From Phlebotomus papatasi (Eukaryota; Arthropoda; Insecta; Diptera; Psychodidae): a DNA stretch of 64,000 bases. The notes under the pieces are model-generated. The model ran no database searches, had not been told where the DNA came from, and saw nothing but the letters and a program-made list of their open reading frames with translations. The stretch spans positions 91,512,627 through 91,576,626 of the forward strand of contig NC_077223.1 of NCBI RefSeq assembly GCF_024763615.1, read 5' to 3'. The position numbers and the translations under genes are program-made. Of this stretch, positions 13,101 through 22,762 are shown piece after piece (position 1 is the first letter of the stretch; each line of letters starts with the position of its first letter).

Positions 13101-16100
13101 AATCTGGAACGAAAGATGGCCTATAGCGAGGCTCTACTGTATAGCTACTCTCTCGATTGCATACCCTCTTCTATGACAAAAAGGGAAATTTTACGTGTTT
13201 CTAGAAAATTATTCGACACTTTATTCTCCGTATAATCTCGTCGCTTTCGGGATTTTGATCAATAGAGATTTTGGTTTTCAGGATTTTGGCGTTCGGAATT
13301 CGGCTTCCGGGATTGTGGCTTTTTGGGACTTTGGCTTCTCGGAATTTCGGTATTTCCGGATTTTGACTTATTCAGGATTTCGGAGTTCGGGATGCCGATT
13401 AATTCAGGAGTTTGTTTTCTCAAGATTTTGGATTTTGACTTTTCGTGATTTCGAGATTTCGACCAATTAGGGATTTTGAACTTCGGGATTTTTACTTTTC
13501 GGGATTTTGGTTTTTCGGAATTTTGGCTTTTCGAGATTTCGACCAATGATTTTGAACTTCGGGATTTTTACTTTTCGGGATTTTGGCTTTTCAGGATTTT
13601 GACTTTTCGAGATTTTAGTATTTCGGGATTTCGACCAATTTGGGATTTCAGATTTCTGGATTTCGGCTATTCAAGAGTTGTTTTCGTCAAGAATTTGGAT
13701 TCTCGGAATTTTGGTTTTCGGGATTTTGGATTTTCCGGATTTTGACCAATTTGGGATTTCGACATTCAAGATCTTGTTTCTTCAAGATTTTGGCTTTTTG
13801 GGATTTTGTCTTTTTGGGATTTTGGTCAACACTGTCGTAACATATTCAAAATATTCGTTTATGTATTCAAAATATAAAATAATATTCGCAGTTATCTGAA
13901 AGTAGTTCATATAATATTTGGAAATTACAGTATATTAGTAAATATTCGTTAATTATTCGAAATCTTTTTTAAGTATTCGAAACATCCAGAATCAGAATAT
14001 TGGTAAAATATTCGCAATACGCGTAAAACATTCGTAATTCCCAAAATATTCACAAGATGTTTGCAATTATTCTAAAAAAAAACTGTAATCTATATTCATC
14101 GGTGCAACGCCCCTCTAACGGAATAAGAACACCTCGCTTAGAAGTTTGAGTTTTAAACCAAAATTGAACAATAACCATACAACATCAATAAGCTCTTTAC
14201 GCACTTAGCATAAATTTAATTTGTTTGTGCTGTGAGCAAAAGCGAGAGAGATGTTTTAAAGTGCTTCATTTTAGAATAAACGTATTTAATTGCTCTTGAT
14301 GAATTCCGCAAGAGGCAAAAATTCTTTCGCACTCACCAAAAGGGAATTTTGATCTTTTGAAAAATTCGCCGAATGCTAAAAATAGGAATTGCTACAGGCA
14401 AATTGGGTAGCAAGACTAAATGATTTCTATGCCTTCTTCCCAAATGTGATTTATAGCGAGACATTTTTGGAGCTCACAAATAATTTTCCAAACATGTCAG
14501 GAATGAGCTTAAACGAAATATTAATGACATTAGAAGACGAGGGGACTAAATTGAAGAATTCTGCGTCTATATCAAAGAGGCAAAATGTTCATCATATTTT
14601 TTTTGCGCACTCACAACAAACATTCAGCTTTGTTTACATTCACAAGAAATTTCTAATATCAACATTAGAAGATTTTCACGTTTCAACACCCGCGAGGACC
14701 GGGGGTCAATATAACATCTTGGTGATGAATTTTCTGGGCAATAAGTCTTATTATCTGGCCAGCTTATCTTTCAATCTGCCCACACCCCAAAATAAATTCA
14801 TTAGGACCTGGAAATATGGGCTTTTGAGATGCGAGCATCCGTATCGATTTCTCTTGATTACATCATCATCATTGTCAGATGCTTTGGAGCAATTAGCACA
14901 TTTCCCCCTCAGTTTGAGCGTGCTAGCATGTGCTTAGAACAAACGGGTCCATTCATATATTTCTCTGTCGTTCTTACGAATGGAGATGCGTTTATTTCTC
15001 TTCAACACCTCTCTCACACTTCATTGAAGTGTTTTCATTGATTAATTTCCATTGACGGAATTCATTTACTGAACGAAGAAAAATATTCAGAGAACAAGGA
15101 AGGAGATAGATAGCGAGAAAAAGAGAGAGAGAGTTTCTAATGCCTATATTTTTTTTTGAATTCAATAGTATTCAATGAAAGTAAAACTTAACTATACTTG
15201 TAAAATTAAATTCATAAAACAAATAATTAAAATCAGTTAAATTTTATGGTTTTGAAATTATACAAAAAGTTGGGAGACCTCAATAAAGACAATAAAACCG
15301 CATGGGAAAACGCTAAAATAAAAGATTAAGTTATTAAAAAACGATAAATTGCAATTGTGAGGTGTTTCCGAAATAGATAAAATTCATCAAGAAAAGATCA
15401 TAAGATCATGAATTAATCGGAAAGTCGTATTTGGAAAATGAAAAATCGGAAAAATCAGAATTTGATAACGTAATACGGAAACTTTGAAAATAAACAAAGA
15501 AAAGCTCAAACCCGATATAAAGCAGAAAATTAAAAAAAAGTTAAAAAAAAAAAACAAATTATAAAAGATATAAACAAGAAAATATTCATGCAATTAAGGC
15601 AATTCTAATTAAATAAAACTAAATAAAAAATTCGACAAACCTTTTAAAAAAAAATTATTCAAAATGGGAAATATAAAACATGAAACCGAAGACCGGATCT
15701 AGAACGGCCGAAAAATAATATAAGAAGTTAAAAATAAAATATGATCATTCTGATACCAGCGATCGGTTTTCTAAACTGAAAGATGAAATTAAATGTAAAA
15801 TCAATAAGATAGAAAATATTAAAGTCTAAAACAGAAAAGAAATTGATGCGTGAAATGATATTCCATTGAAAGAAAAACCAAACTCCTAAAACCGAAAATC
15901 GATCTTCGTAAAAGGAAAATTGAAACTGAAAACTTGAATTTCTAAAATGCTGATGTTTGTCGATCACTTAAATTATTATTGATTTATTTATATTCGAATT
16001 AGCATATGAACAAGAACAGAATATAAATGATATATTAATAACGTATAATCGATTTCCAAATAAAAGAAGATTTTAACCCTCTAACGGTTAAGAGTCACTG

Positions 16101-18350
16101 CAGAGTAGCATTACAAAAATCGCATTTACAGCGACAATAAAGGTTTTATTTATTCAGAATTGCTATAGTATCCTCGGTAATACTCTTGCTAACATCCATT
16201 CAAGGCTTGAACTCATTTTAACTTTTCGTTTAATTGCTATCCAAAGTTTTGTTTGACAGGTCAGAGAAAAAGTAGGATTTTTTTGTGGAAAAAATCTCAT
16301 TTCCAAAATCAAGAAAAATACCGGTTTAAAGTAAACTGACTAAAATAAATTTATTTTTTACTGAAAGATATATCGTTCTACTTTGTGTATTTTATTTAAA
16401 ACATTTGAAAAAAGTAAAAATGTGAATTTTAGAAGCAAAAAGAGCTTCAAAATGTTTTTATATTTTTGCATTTTTCGCCTAAACTAAAAGATAAAATGAA
16501 GAACGGATGGCATTTTTGAGTTTATTGAAACGTAATTAGTCTAGAAAAAATTATCATACTACATTTTTTTGCATATTTAAAAATTGAACGTTAGAGGGTT
16601 ATAGCTGTACAATGCAGAAGTATAGTAATGGCCTAGTCACACTTACGACTAAAGTCGAGAGACGGCTTAATGTAATTACAATCAAAATAATGATCACATT
16701 AGATTTCCATCAGTTTTTGACTAATCCGTCTCTTGTCTTAAGTCGAGAAACAGCGTAGTTAGTGGGCAATTTATGGGAGTTTAGTCAAATCATTATTTTG
16801 ATTATAATAAACCGTCTCTCGGCTTAAGTCATAAGATGTGTCGACCGTGAATCACGGATCGAGCGGTTTGTAGGACATATCGCTTTACCGAGATAAAATG
16901 GACTTCTTATAATTATTAACTATCCCCTCAATTCTGATCATTCTAACTTAAATCTTTAACTCAATATTTAAAAGCTGATTTGTATTCTCTGATAAAGATC
17001 TTTAGATATAAAGTATCAATTCTGTTTAAGCATTTATCAGATATCTAAGAAACTTCACAATAATGAAATTCAAATGAAGATAACGAACTCTTTTAATTTT
17101 ATTTTCAGTTTAACCCTTTAAGGACGAGATGGTCAAAATTGACGGGAAAAAACTTCTTTCTGACTCCTTAGAACAAAATACTACTTTAGATGGCCGTAGG
17201 ATTTTTTTTTACTCACTATGGTGACCGAATCGTCCATAAAAGGATAAAGCCGGTCGAGACGAGAGGTTCTTTAAACCCTTTAAACCTTTAATTGCAAAAA
17301 AATGGATGCCAGATTGAAAAAGATGAAACACTAGGGATAAAGTAGGTACACTGAGAGAAATCCGAAAAAGTTAAAATAACGTTCCTGAAATGTTAATTTT
17401 ACCCTGCAGTATTGATCCAAAATCGGTGTAAATATTACCCTTTTTAGGTGTATTGGGGGTTAAAGTTACCCTTTTTCATGTTAATTTTACCCTTAATAAG
17501 GGATAAAATTAACATTAAAAAATGTTGATATATTTTTACACCTAAAAAGTGTTAAATTTCTGAGGAAAAAATGTTAATCGCACCCTCTTTATTTTCTCAG
17601 TGTACTCTCCCTTAGAACGTTCGTGCCTTTGAATAATGTGAATTTTATTTTATTTTTTCTACGAGACTTACGCATTTCTATTAAATATTAGTTAGCTTAT
17701 TATCAATTATTGATAATTATCAAATAAAAATAGAAATCGTTATTCGTCATCAAGAATAATTTAAATTCATGATGGCATTATATCACATAAAAACTTTGCT
17801 ATAAACGGAAATCTTTCATTTCTCTGTCATAAATCTGCCTTTCAGTTAAACATTTTTGAATTTCCCCAACAAATCTCCTTCTATTTGATGTTCTTAAAGA
17901 AAACTCAATCAGAGCATTTGTGTTACAAAAAACAGTTTCAAGATGCTTTAATAACACCACGAGGTTTTTTTGCACATATCTTTCACTTTTGGGTGTAATT
18001 TGAGAAACATTTTGGAAAATCTTCACTAATTAGTGGCGGTTATTTATAAATTTCCTAAGCGTTGGTCGAAAGAAAAGATCTTACTTGTACTCGAGTGCTT
18101 CCAGACGCTTAAGAAGTTGCTCATCGAGAGTCACAATTGTAGCTAGACGATCATACAGTCTCGCCAGAATGGAGTCTCCAGAACTAACGGATTCATGAGT
18201 TGAAGATCCTGAGCTGGAACTGGGTGAATCACTAAGGACACGATCACGGGAATTTGATCGTGATGAACTTCTCTGGCTCAATGCCGGACTTCCGGAAGTT
18301 ATGAGGAGTAATCCAAGGACACACCAATTATTCACCGTCACAATTTTCAT
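991..18350 (-). CDS. Secreted fibrinogen-related (FReD) lectin-like protein, 5 exons, complete
   Basis: Joined exons 18350-18085, 6969-6643, 6589-6337, 5621-5230 and 1123-991 give 456 codons plus TAA. Every junction is GT-AG and the phases agree. Residues 1-25 look like a signal peptide (hydrophobic VLGLLLI core, possible cut after ALS). Residues 26-60 are Ser-rich and about 65-200 have heptad-like Leu/Ile spacing suggesting a coiled coil. The fibrinogen C-terminal domain runs from about 250 to 454. It has Cys251/Cys277 and Cys397/Cys410, EGWTVIQHRDDG, GEFWIGLDK, a DLDND motif (386-390) resembling the calcium site of the family, and GGWWYNACDTSNLNGRYLGG. Family members (tachylectin-5, ficolins, insect FREPs) are secreted and often bind acetylated glycans in innate immunity; some act as extracellular ligands. 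Substrate binding here is inferred. The coiled coil suggests oligomers. NIT and NYS are possible N-glycosylation sites. No specific orthologue is assigned. Confidence 0.93.
3345..4350. mobile_element. Element with inverted arrays of a ~15-bp repeat as ends, copy 1
   Basis: The left end (3345-3425) has reiterated CCAAAATCCCGAAAG units. The right end (4288-4350) has the reverse complement, CGGGATTTTGGC units. The inner left segment, with GATTGCACACGCGCTTGC, recurs inverted near 7600-7670 and in degenerate form near 13150-13215, which defines a family. A foldback (3528-4024) is nested inside. No transposase is seen. Confidence 0.6.
3528..4024. mobile_element. Palindromic foldback MITE rich in TTCGTAAA motifs
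   Basis: Almost the whole 497-bp segment is an inverted repeat. It begins TACACAGAAAAAAATATTTTG and ends with the complement, CAAAATATT then T-rich then CTGTGTA. Arms are packed with GTTCGTAAA and its complement. A related copy is at 20820-21337. It is non-coding; the open frame across it is a by-product of the repeats. Confidence 0.7.
5230..5621 (-). CDS. FReD gene exon 4: core of fibrinogen domain
   Basis: 392 bp; acceptor TTTGCAG, donor AG|GTGAGT. It carries the most diagnostic part of the domain: IQHRDDGGVNFYRTW, GEFWIGLDKLHEIT, a DLDND calcium-site-like motif, and NCAQAHTGGWWYNACDT with the second cysteine pair. The domain is uninterrupted. Confidence 0.96.
5622..6336 (-). other. FReD intron 3 (715 bp)
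   Basis: GT-AG intron with AT-rich sequence. No repeat or gene is recognised. Confidence 0.8.
6337..6589 (-). CDS. FReD gene exon 3: linker and start of fibrinogen domain
   Basis: 253 bp. A 53-bp intron (6590-6642), typical of fly small introns, separates it from exon 2. The acceptor is TTCACCTCAG. The exon ends in phase 0 after EGWT at a GTAAGT donor, the place where EGWT continues into VIQHRDDG in exon 4. It contains Cys242, Cys251 and Cys277; the last two have the normal spacing of the first family disulphide. Confidence 0.93.
6643..6969 (-). CDS. FReD gene exon 2: coiled-coil region
   Basis: 327 bp, phase 2 in and phase 2 out. The acceptor is a CCTTTCAG tract and the donor AG|GTAGGA. 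It encodes a charged helical stretch (for example RYDAIRAEVRELSRRY and LRIEKELISSGQNITQ) consistent with a coiled coil, and one NIT glycosylation sequon. An in-frame upstream Met (MAFEMF) visible in the genomic sequence lies in the intron and is not used in this model. Confidence 0.9.
7186..7351. mobile_element. TA-flanked MITE with GTCGACCGGT ends
   Basis: 166 bp with inverted ends beginning AAGTACCCTCGAGTCGACCG on the left and the near-exact complement on the right, flanked by TA on both sides (7184-7185 and 7352-7353). Non-coding, Tc1/mariner-pogo style target duplication. Confidence 0.75.
7525..7956. mobile_element. Element with inverted ~15-bp repeat ends, copy 2 (short)
   Basis: The left end has GCAGCCAAAATCCCGAAC and CCAAAATCCTG units. 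The right end (7889-7956) has GCGGGATTTTGGC, TTCGGGATTCTGGC and CGGGATTTTGACC. The interior 7590-7672 is the reverse complement of 3430-3515, so this copy is inverted relative to copy 1 and internally shorter. Confidence 0.55.
8168..8579. mobile_element. Foldback element (412 bp)
   Basis: Long imperfect inverted repeat. TCAGACCTAAGGCTTAGCC near the left end pairs with GCTAAGCCTTAGGTCTGA at the right. Inner GAACTGGGTTAAACCTC pairs with GAGGTTTAGCCCAGTTC around a centre near 8365. Non-coding. Confidence 0.65.
9676..9895 (+). repeat. CACTGAGA-family MITE, copy a (ends eroded)
   Basis: Matches the interior of the complete copy at 17349-17602 in the same orientation (AAAGTTAAAATAACATTCC, GTGTAAATATTA, CTTTTTCATGTTAATTTTA, TTTACACCTAAAAAGTGTTA). 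Both termini are degraded. Confidence 0.65.
9968..10221 (-). mobile_element. CACTGAGA-family MITE, copy b (inverted)
   Basis: Begins ACACTGAGAAAAAAA and ends TTTCTCTCAGTGA. The interior is the reverse complement of copies a, c and d. With copy a it forms an inverted pair about 70 bp apart, so transcripts of this intron could fold locally. Confidence 0.7.
12807..13139. mobile_element. Tigger/pogo-type MITE (333 bp)
   Basis: TIR CAGTAGAACCCCGCTATAGG on the left, with the complement CCTATAGCGAGGCTCTACTG on the right, flanked by TA duplications (12805-12806 and 13140-13141). CAGT ends plus TA target sites are typical of pogo/Tigger elements. It sits inside copy 3 of the ~15-bp-repeat family. Non-coding. 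Confidence 0.75.
13246..13828. repeat. Long degenerate tandem array of ~15-bp CGGGATTTTGGC units
   Basis: About 580 bp of variants of TTTCGGGATTTTGGC with substitutions and small length changes. Together with inverted units near 12745-12790 it forms the ends of copy 3 of the family seen at 3345-4350 and 7525-7956. The several overlapping open frames here (DFG/FSEF-rich peptides on both strands) are products of the repeat and not genes. Confidence 0.8.
14389..14937 (+). CDS. Unsupported 182-codon open frame in FReD intron 1
   Basis: Open for 183 codons on the strand opposite the host gene; the first in-frame ATGs are about 37 codons in (MSGMSLNEILMTLEDEG). No domain, signal peptide, splice pattern or family is recognised. 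The local sequence is less AT-rich than its surroundings, which raises the chance of a random open frame. It could be a small intronic gene, a decayed element or noise. Confidence 0.15.
   Translation: MLQANWVARLNDFYAFFPNVIYSETFLELTNNFPNMSGMSLNEILMTLEDEGTKLKNSASISKRQNVHHIFFAHSQQTFSFVYIHKKFLISTLEDFHVSTPARTGGQYNILVMNFLGNKSYYLASLSFNLPTPQNKFIRTWKYGLLRCEHPYRFLLITSSSLSDALEQLAHFPLSLSVLACA
16076..16599. mobile_element. Element with ACCCTCTAACG inverted ends
   Basis: About 524 bp between ACCCTCTAACG and CGTTAGAGGGT, with TA on each side. The TIR is short (about 11 bp). No coding capacity. Confidence 0.5.
16639..16840. mobile_element. MITE with CGAGAGACGGCTTAA ends
   Basis: About 200 bp. CTTACGACTAAAGTCGAG on the left pairs with CTCGGCTTAAGTCATAAG on the right, and the inner CAATCAAAATAATGA pairs with TCATTATTTTGATT. 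Non-coding. Confidence 0.6.
17111..17290. repeat. Possible MITE beginning TTAACCCTTTAAGGACGAGA
   Basis: The left end TTAACCCTTTAAGGACGAGA and the right flank (AAAAGGATAAAG, then TTTAAACCCTTTAA) suggest an eroded inverted-repeat element. Ends are not precise. Confidence 0.3.
17349..17602 (+). mobile_element. CACTGAGA-family MITE, copy c (intact ends)
   Basis: 254 bp from CACTGAGAGAAA to TTTCTCAGTG, flanked by TA at 17347-17348 and 17603-17604. It defines the family seen at 9676-9895, 9968-10221 and 31327-31578. The interior includes GTGTAAATATTACCC and TTACACCTAAAAAGTG. Confidence 0.75.
17603..17730. repeat. Truncated half of the GGGGAAAGTACTCTCCC MITE
   Basis: Directly abuts the CACTGAGA element. 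GTACTCTCCCTTAGAACGTT and CTTTGAATAATGTGAATTTT match the left arm of the complete copies at 42067-42280 and 46133-46349. The outermost bases were lost, probably where the neighbour inserted. Confidence 0.6.
18085..18350 (-). CDS. FReD gene exon 1: signal peptide and Ser-rich region
   Basis: The ATG at 18350-18348 sits in a favourable fly context (GCAAAATGA). It is followed by a hydrophobic core, which decides the start. The exon ends in phase 2 at a strong donor (AA|GTAAGA). The split AA+A codon joins to exon 2 at 6969 to read LEALEYKITRIEVS, which continues the predicted helix. Confidence 0.92.
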
Positions 18351-18560
18351 TTTGCATAATCACCGTTGGAATCCCGCAGTTTCTAGATCCGCGATCGTCT
18401 GATAGAGATCCACGATCGCGATGCAAGATCACTTCTTCCCGCACAACAAAAAGATGATTGAACTGATCGCGAAAAGCCACTCCAATCGACTGAGAGAAAT
18501 GTTCTCATCTTCAGTAAGATATCCCTCCCCAATAGAGGCACTATCTTAGTGGTTTGTGTG
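18351..18560 (-). promoter_or_regulatory. Presumed 5' UTR/promoter region of the FReD gene
   Basis: Upstream of the ATG the sequence is less AT-rich and holds repeated GATCGCG words and several TCAGT-type insect initiator matches (for example CGATCAGTTC). No TATA box is clear. The transcription start cannot be fixed from sequence. Confidence 0.3.
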
Positions 18561-19748
18561 TACGCAATTCACAAAAATAGCCATAGAAATATTACAATTA
18601 CAGAGAGAGCAGGAAAAATGTTGAGAATCACTTTTGCTTCACTCGTGCAGTTTGGAGTTCCAAAGCGAGAAACTGGGAAGAAAATCCCACATAGACACTC
18701 TGATGAGAACCATTTGGATCTCCTCTGAGAATCCCAACGAACTCTGGAACTTATCAAGGCTTAGCGAGTGCTTAAGAAGTTATTTCAAAGCGTAGAAAAG
18801 AAGTTATTTAAGGTGTCAAAAGTAAATCAGTTTGAGATTCCAAGCACATACGGAAGACAAGGTCAAAATCGCAACATAAACAGTTTCAACACTTCTAAAA
18901 TCCCCCCAAAAAAAGAATCTATCAAGAATAAACAAAGTGATTAATGAGAAAAACATTAGAAACTCCCTCTTTCAACGTTTGGCCTCTGAAACTTTTTGGG
19001 AGTTGTTAATTAAACAAAATAGCCTTTTTATACTCCCAGAGCAACAGCAACATATCGGCTTGAAAATTCTCCATTGTCTAACTTAACCACAAGTCCAGAA
19101 CATTCGACATAGTTTTAAGTTTTCCCCGATATGGCCAAGTTTAATTGAAAGTTTTCCCTCTGGTACATTTCTGCTAAATATTACATCTTTTGTTAAACTT
19201 CTTAATATCGTTTAAATTCATCTGAATTGTTCACTTCACTCTTGGAATAGTTTAATCGGAAAAGAACTTGCTCGGAATTTTATCCTAATTTCATACCATT
19301 TAATATAATAACATTTAGCAAAATTACAGCGCAATGTAACAGTTGCTCTTCAGAAACTCGACTAAACATTCATCACTTATTAAGTACTTAATAAGTGCTT
19401 AATTTAATGCGATTCTTTAATTATTCTAAGTATTCGTAGAACAACTAAGAGTTACTAACTATATTTATGAAAATGTGGCAATTCGAATAACACCTTACTT
19501 TGTGTTACCGGGAATATTTCAGTCATTTAAGTTAAAAATTCTTGTGAAAAAAACCATAATTTTAATTAAACACAGATTTAATTAAATTATTTAGCTCTTT
19601 CGTTTCTTTTACAATTAATACACTTTTTACAGATAAGAAAAATTTGAAAAGTTTTTTGGAATATTTTCAAAAATACAGCACGTCCTCTTTTTAAAGACTT
19701 TTTGGTGAATTTCTAGGTGAAACATTAAGAATTACGGTTAAAATACTA
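18561..19748. other. Intergenic AT-rich stretch
   Basis: Nothing beyond short chance open frames is recognised on either strand. Confidence 0.5.
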
Positions 19749-20413
19749 GGAGAAAGTGCCCATGCTTGATACGATCCAAGCTCAAAAATAACTATTTTTT
19801 TCCTACGTTAATCAATAGTTATGACTCATCGCAATATATTTTAATAGTTGGTCCTAAGCCTCACATTTCCTAAAAAAATTAGGATCCTAGCTCTTTTTTC
19901 CTAATTTTAGGAAGCAAAAATCAAAAATAGGTCCAAAACTGCAATTTCAATACATGATACTTCATAAGTTTTTTCTTAATTAATGTCGTTGTTCAGAAAA
20001 ACTGCTATCATAGGCACATAGAGGGTTCATCAGTAGTAATATTTATGTAAAAATATTTTTACTTGGTACTTACTTTTAGCAGATAGATTAGAGTTCCGTC
20101 TAAATATTGATGTGCAATTTTTTGTATCCGGCGAAATTTTTGCAGTGAAAATAGGCCTCCGAATTGTCGAATCAATTATTATACAGGAAGGCCCCGGACC
20201 CAACTTATATAAAAATCGCCACTTAATTTCTACTTTCTTCTTGAGGAAAATCTAAGGATTTCCAGCAACTATTTGAGGTGGTATTATGAACCTCATAAGT
20301 TAGACATTCTTTTAGACATAAATGGAAGAATCGCTTCGGTTTGTGTTTTAATCAGAAAAAAAATCACAAACCTTGGACATAATTTTACAGTATCAAGCAT
20401 GGGCACTTTCCCC
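19749..20413 (-). mobile_element. GGGGAAAGTG...GATAC element, short copy
   Basis: 665 bp flanked by TA. The ends AGTGCCCATGCTTGATAC and GTATCAAGCATGGGCACT are inverted. It is the reverse orientation and an internally deleted relative of 43571-44554: both share CCTTCCTGTATAATAATTG and CGAAGCGATTCTTCC or their complements. No coding capacity. Confidence 0.7.
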
Positions 20414-20577
20414 TACTTTTATTGATTTTTAACTAAAAATCAAAAGCTATTACGTAGGTGTTTTTTTTTGGAGCCGAGAAACTTTTGTCAAGCTATGATA
20501 AATCCAACGATATAATTTACGATTTAATTTAAGTACTTTTCAGGGACCTTGAAATATCATGAATATCATGAAATATC

Positions 20578-21505
20578 ATTGGTAAATATCATGACAAAGT
20601 TCGAGTACTTCGTGAAAGACAGCTCTCTGCAACCCCTTTTTCATAATCATTGTTCGTAACATGATCACTTGACGATCATTTTTTGTTCTTCTACAAAAAT
20701 TCGTTCGTAAAATTTTGTTTATCTGGCAAAAATTTCCGAACAAATGGTAACATTTTACAAGCATTTTTGTATGTTTACAAACTTTTACGAACAAATGTGT
20801 GTAAAAGGATAAAAAATTCTACACGGAAGAATTAATTTTGTAAAATTGTTCGTTAATGTTTGTGAACGCTTAAACGTTTGTGTACAAAATGCTCGTAAAT
20901 CGTATAACCCACAAACAAGTTCGTAAAAGTTTGTATTCTTTTCACAAACATTGTTCGTAACATGATCACTTGACGAGCATTTTTTTGTAATTTTACAAAC
21001 ATTTGTTCGCAAATGCTCGTAAACATACAAAAAATGTTCGTAAAATTTTGTCATTTGTTCTTAAATTTTATTTGCCTGACGAACATTTTACGAACATTTA
21101 CTAACAAATGACAAAATTTTACGAACATTTCTTGTGTGTTTACGAACATTTACGAAGAAATGTTTGTGAAAATACAAAAAATGCTCGTCAAGTGATCATG
21201 TTACGAACAATGTTTGTGAAAAATTTCAAACTTTTACGAACTTGCTTGTGGATTACGATTTACGAACATTTCGTAAGTCCCCCATAGAAATTCACAAACA
21301 TTGACGAACATTTTTACAAAATATTTTTTTCATTGTAGTCAAATGATCATGTTACAAACAATGTTAGTGAAAAAATAGAAACTTTGACTAAATTTTTAGA
21401 GAGTTATAAATATGATTTACGAGTATATCGTAAGTTCCCAGTGGGAATTAACAAACATTTACAAACAATTTTACGAAATATTTTTTTTTGTGTGTTACTG
21501 TGTAG
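20578..21505. mobile_element. Cluster of TTCGTAAA foldback elements
   Basis: The complete palindromic copy is 20820-21337 (from TACACGG to ATTGTA). It is flanked by partial related arms at 20578-20819 and 21338-21505 (ending TGTGTTACTGTGTA). It belongs to the same family as 3528-4024. Open frames here on the minus strand are repeat products. Confidence 0.65.
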
Positions 21506-21719
21506 AAGTTGCCTCGTATATATTTACAAACTATAACGGTCATTATTCGAACATCGTGAGCTATTTCCCCTCGAGAGAAAGGGGCGGACGAGGACGTGCT
21601 AGGTCGAAGGTAGTCAGTCGGGATTTGATGGAGAAAGGTGAAGGTGTTGAAGGACTGGTTCGGGGTTTCTGAGAGGGAATAAGGAGTTATTCCAAAGCTA
21701 CAACCAACAAATTTTCCAT

Positions 21720-22490
21720 TTTACTGCTCGAACTCAAAAAGGGGGCAGTTATATAATACACATTTTTCATCTTGTGACACGGCTAGTGGCTAAACGGTAA
21801 GAGATATCAACTTTACTTGACTAAAGCGAGGGCAGATAGGGACCGGGTAGGCTTGGTCTCGGATGATATACGTATGATATAGATAAGGATTCTTGTGACC
21901 TTACTGAAGCCATTATGAAGAGTAGGGATGGTTTTAATTGGATAAGGATCTTTCTTGCATGAAACCGTTGCCACCGTCAAGTGTTCTGAGATGCCTCGTG
22001 ATGGATCTGGCTACTGATTAACTGAGGGAGTAATAATTTGTGGACTATTCGACCACAATGAAGACTTTAACAAATCAACTGGATACATATACTCCTGGAA
22101 ATGATGTCTGCCGAATTGGCATCTGAGGGAATATGATTCCATTTATGTACATCCGGCCTTCAACGACCCCCCACATAAGTCAACATTATCTAGGAAACAC
22201 GGATTTTGACCTGGACTTATCCTCCTTTATTACTATACAAACGACATTTCGAAACTTTATGGCTCCTTCCTCAGGTATGCAAGTAACTAGTGGGAAAAGG
22301 GGGGTCAATACAAATTTTCACTACACTGTATTCACAATTGGATGAGATGGACATCACAGTGGTCAGAACGATAATGATTACCTAGGACAGTTTCCCTACC
22401 CCATCTCCTCCTTCTTCACCAAAACCATGTTTTTTGCCTTATTTCAAGAACGGCCCCTAGATTTTTTTTCATTTTCGAATATGTTTTAGA
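21720..22490. repeat. Interspersed repeat sharing GGTAAGAGATATC with 44.6-45.0 kb
   Basis: GCAGTTATATAAT and ACGGTAAGAGATATC near 21750-21810 recur near 44600-44660 and again near 44940. 22385-22490 resembles 3238-3345. The family type is unknown, and ends are not defined. Confidence 0.45.
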
Positions 22491-22762
22491 CAGGGGCATG
22501 ACATTTCCTATGTTTCCCATATATTTCTAGCGCGCCGAAAAAACTTTTGCGTTCATTAGCTGTTTTCTGTCAGTGTAGAATGAATTAGCAAAAAATATAA
22601 ATGCAATATAAAAGCCAATTTAATATTGAATACGCAACCGAAAACCCCAAATTGGCAACCTACATACGTAGTTTTGGAGATATCTCGTGAAATGTGTACG
22701 AAAACAGGGAACAATTTACACTAAAATCGGTCGTATTTTTCAGAGCTAATGTCACCCCCCTG
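22491..22762. mobile_element. hAT-type MITE, copy A, with 8-bp TSD GTTTTAGA
   Basis: 272 bp with inverted ends CAGGGGCATGACATT and AATGTCACCCCCCTG, flanked by perfect direct repeats GTTTTAGA at 22483-22490 and 22763-22770. An 8-bp duplication and CAGGGG ends are the hallmark of the hAT superfamily. It is about 90% alike by eye to copy B at 52940-53208. The frames across it are not genes. Confidence 0.88.

Larger units (their letters stand above)
6970..18084 (-). other. FReD intron 1 (11.1 kb), repeat-rich
   Basis: It separates the signal-peptide exon from the rest of the gene. Besides the elements listed separately it holds AT-rich sequence (8580-9670, 10225-12040, 14100-16070) and degenerate AATATTCG-type repeats at about 12040-12640 and 13840-14080, plus a short (AAAT)n run near 12308-12333. 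No further coding exon was found. Confidence 0.7.

Noticed and set aside
13195..13899. Several overlapping open frames with DFGFSEF- or FSGFW-like repeats on both strands
   Set aside because: They are translations of the ~15-bp tandem repeat in all frames, with no start context or splice evidence.
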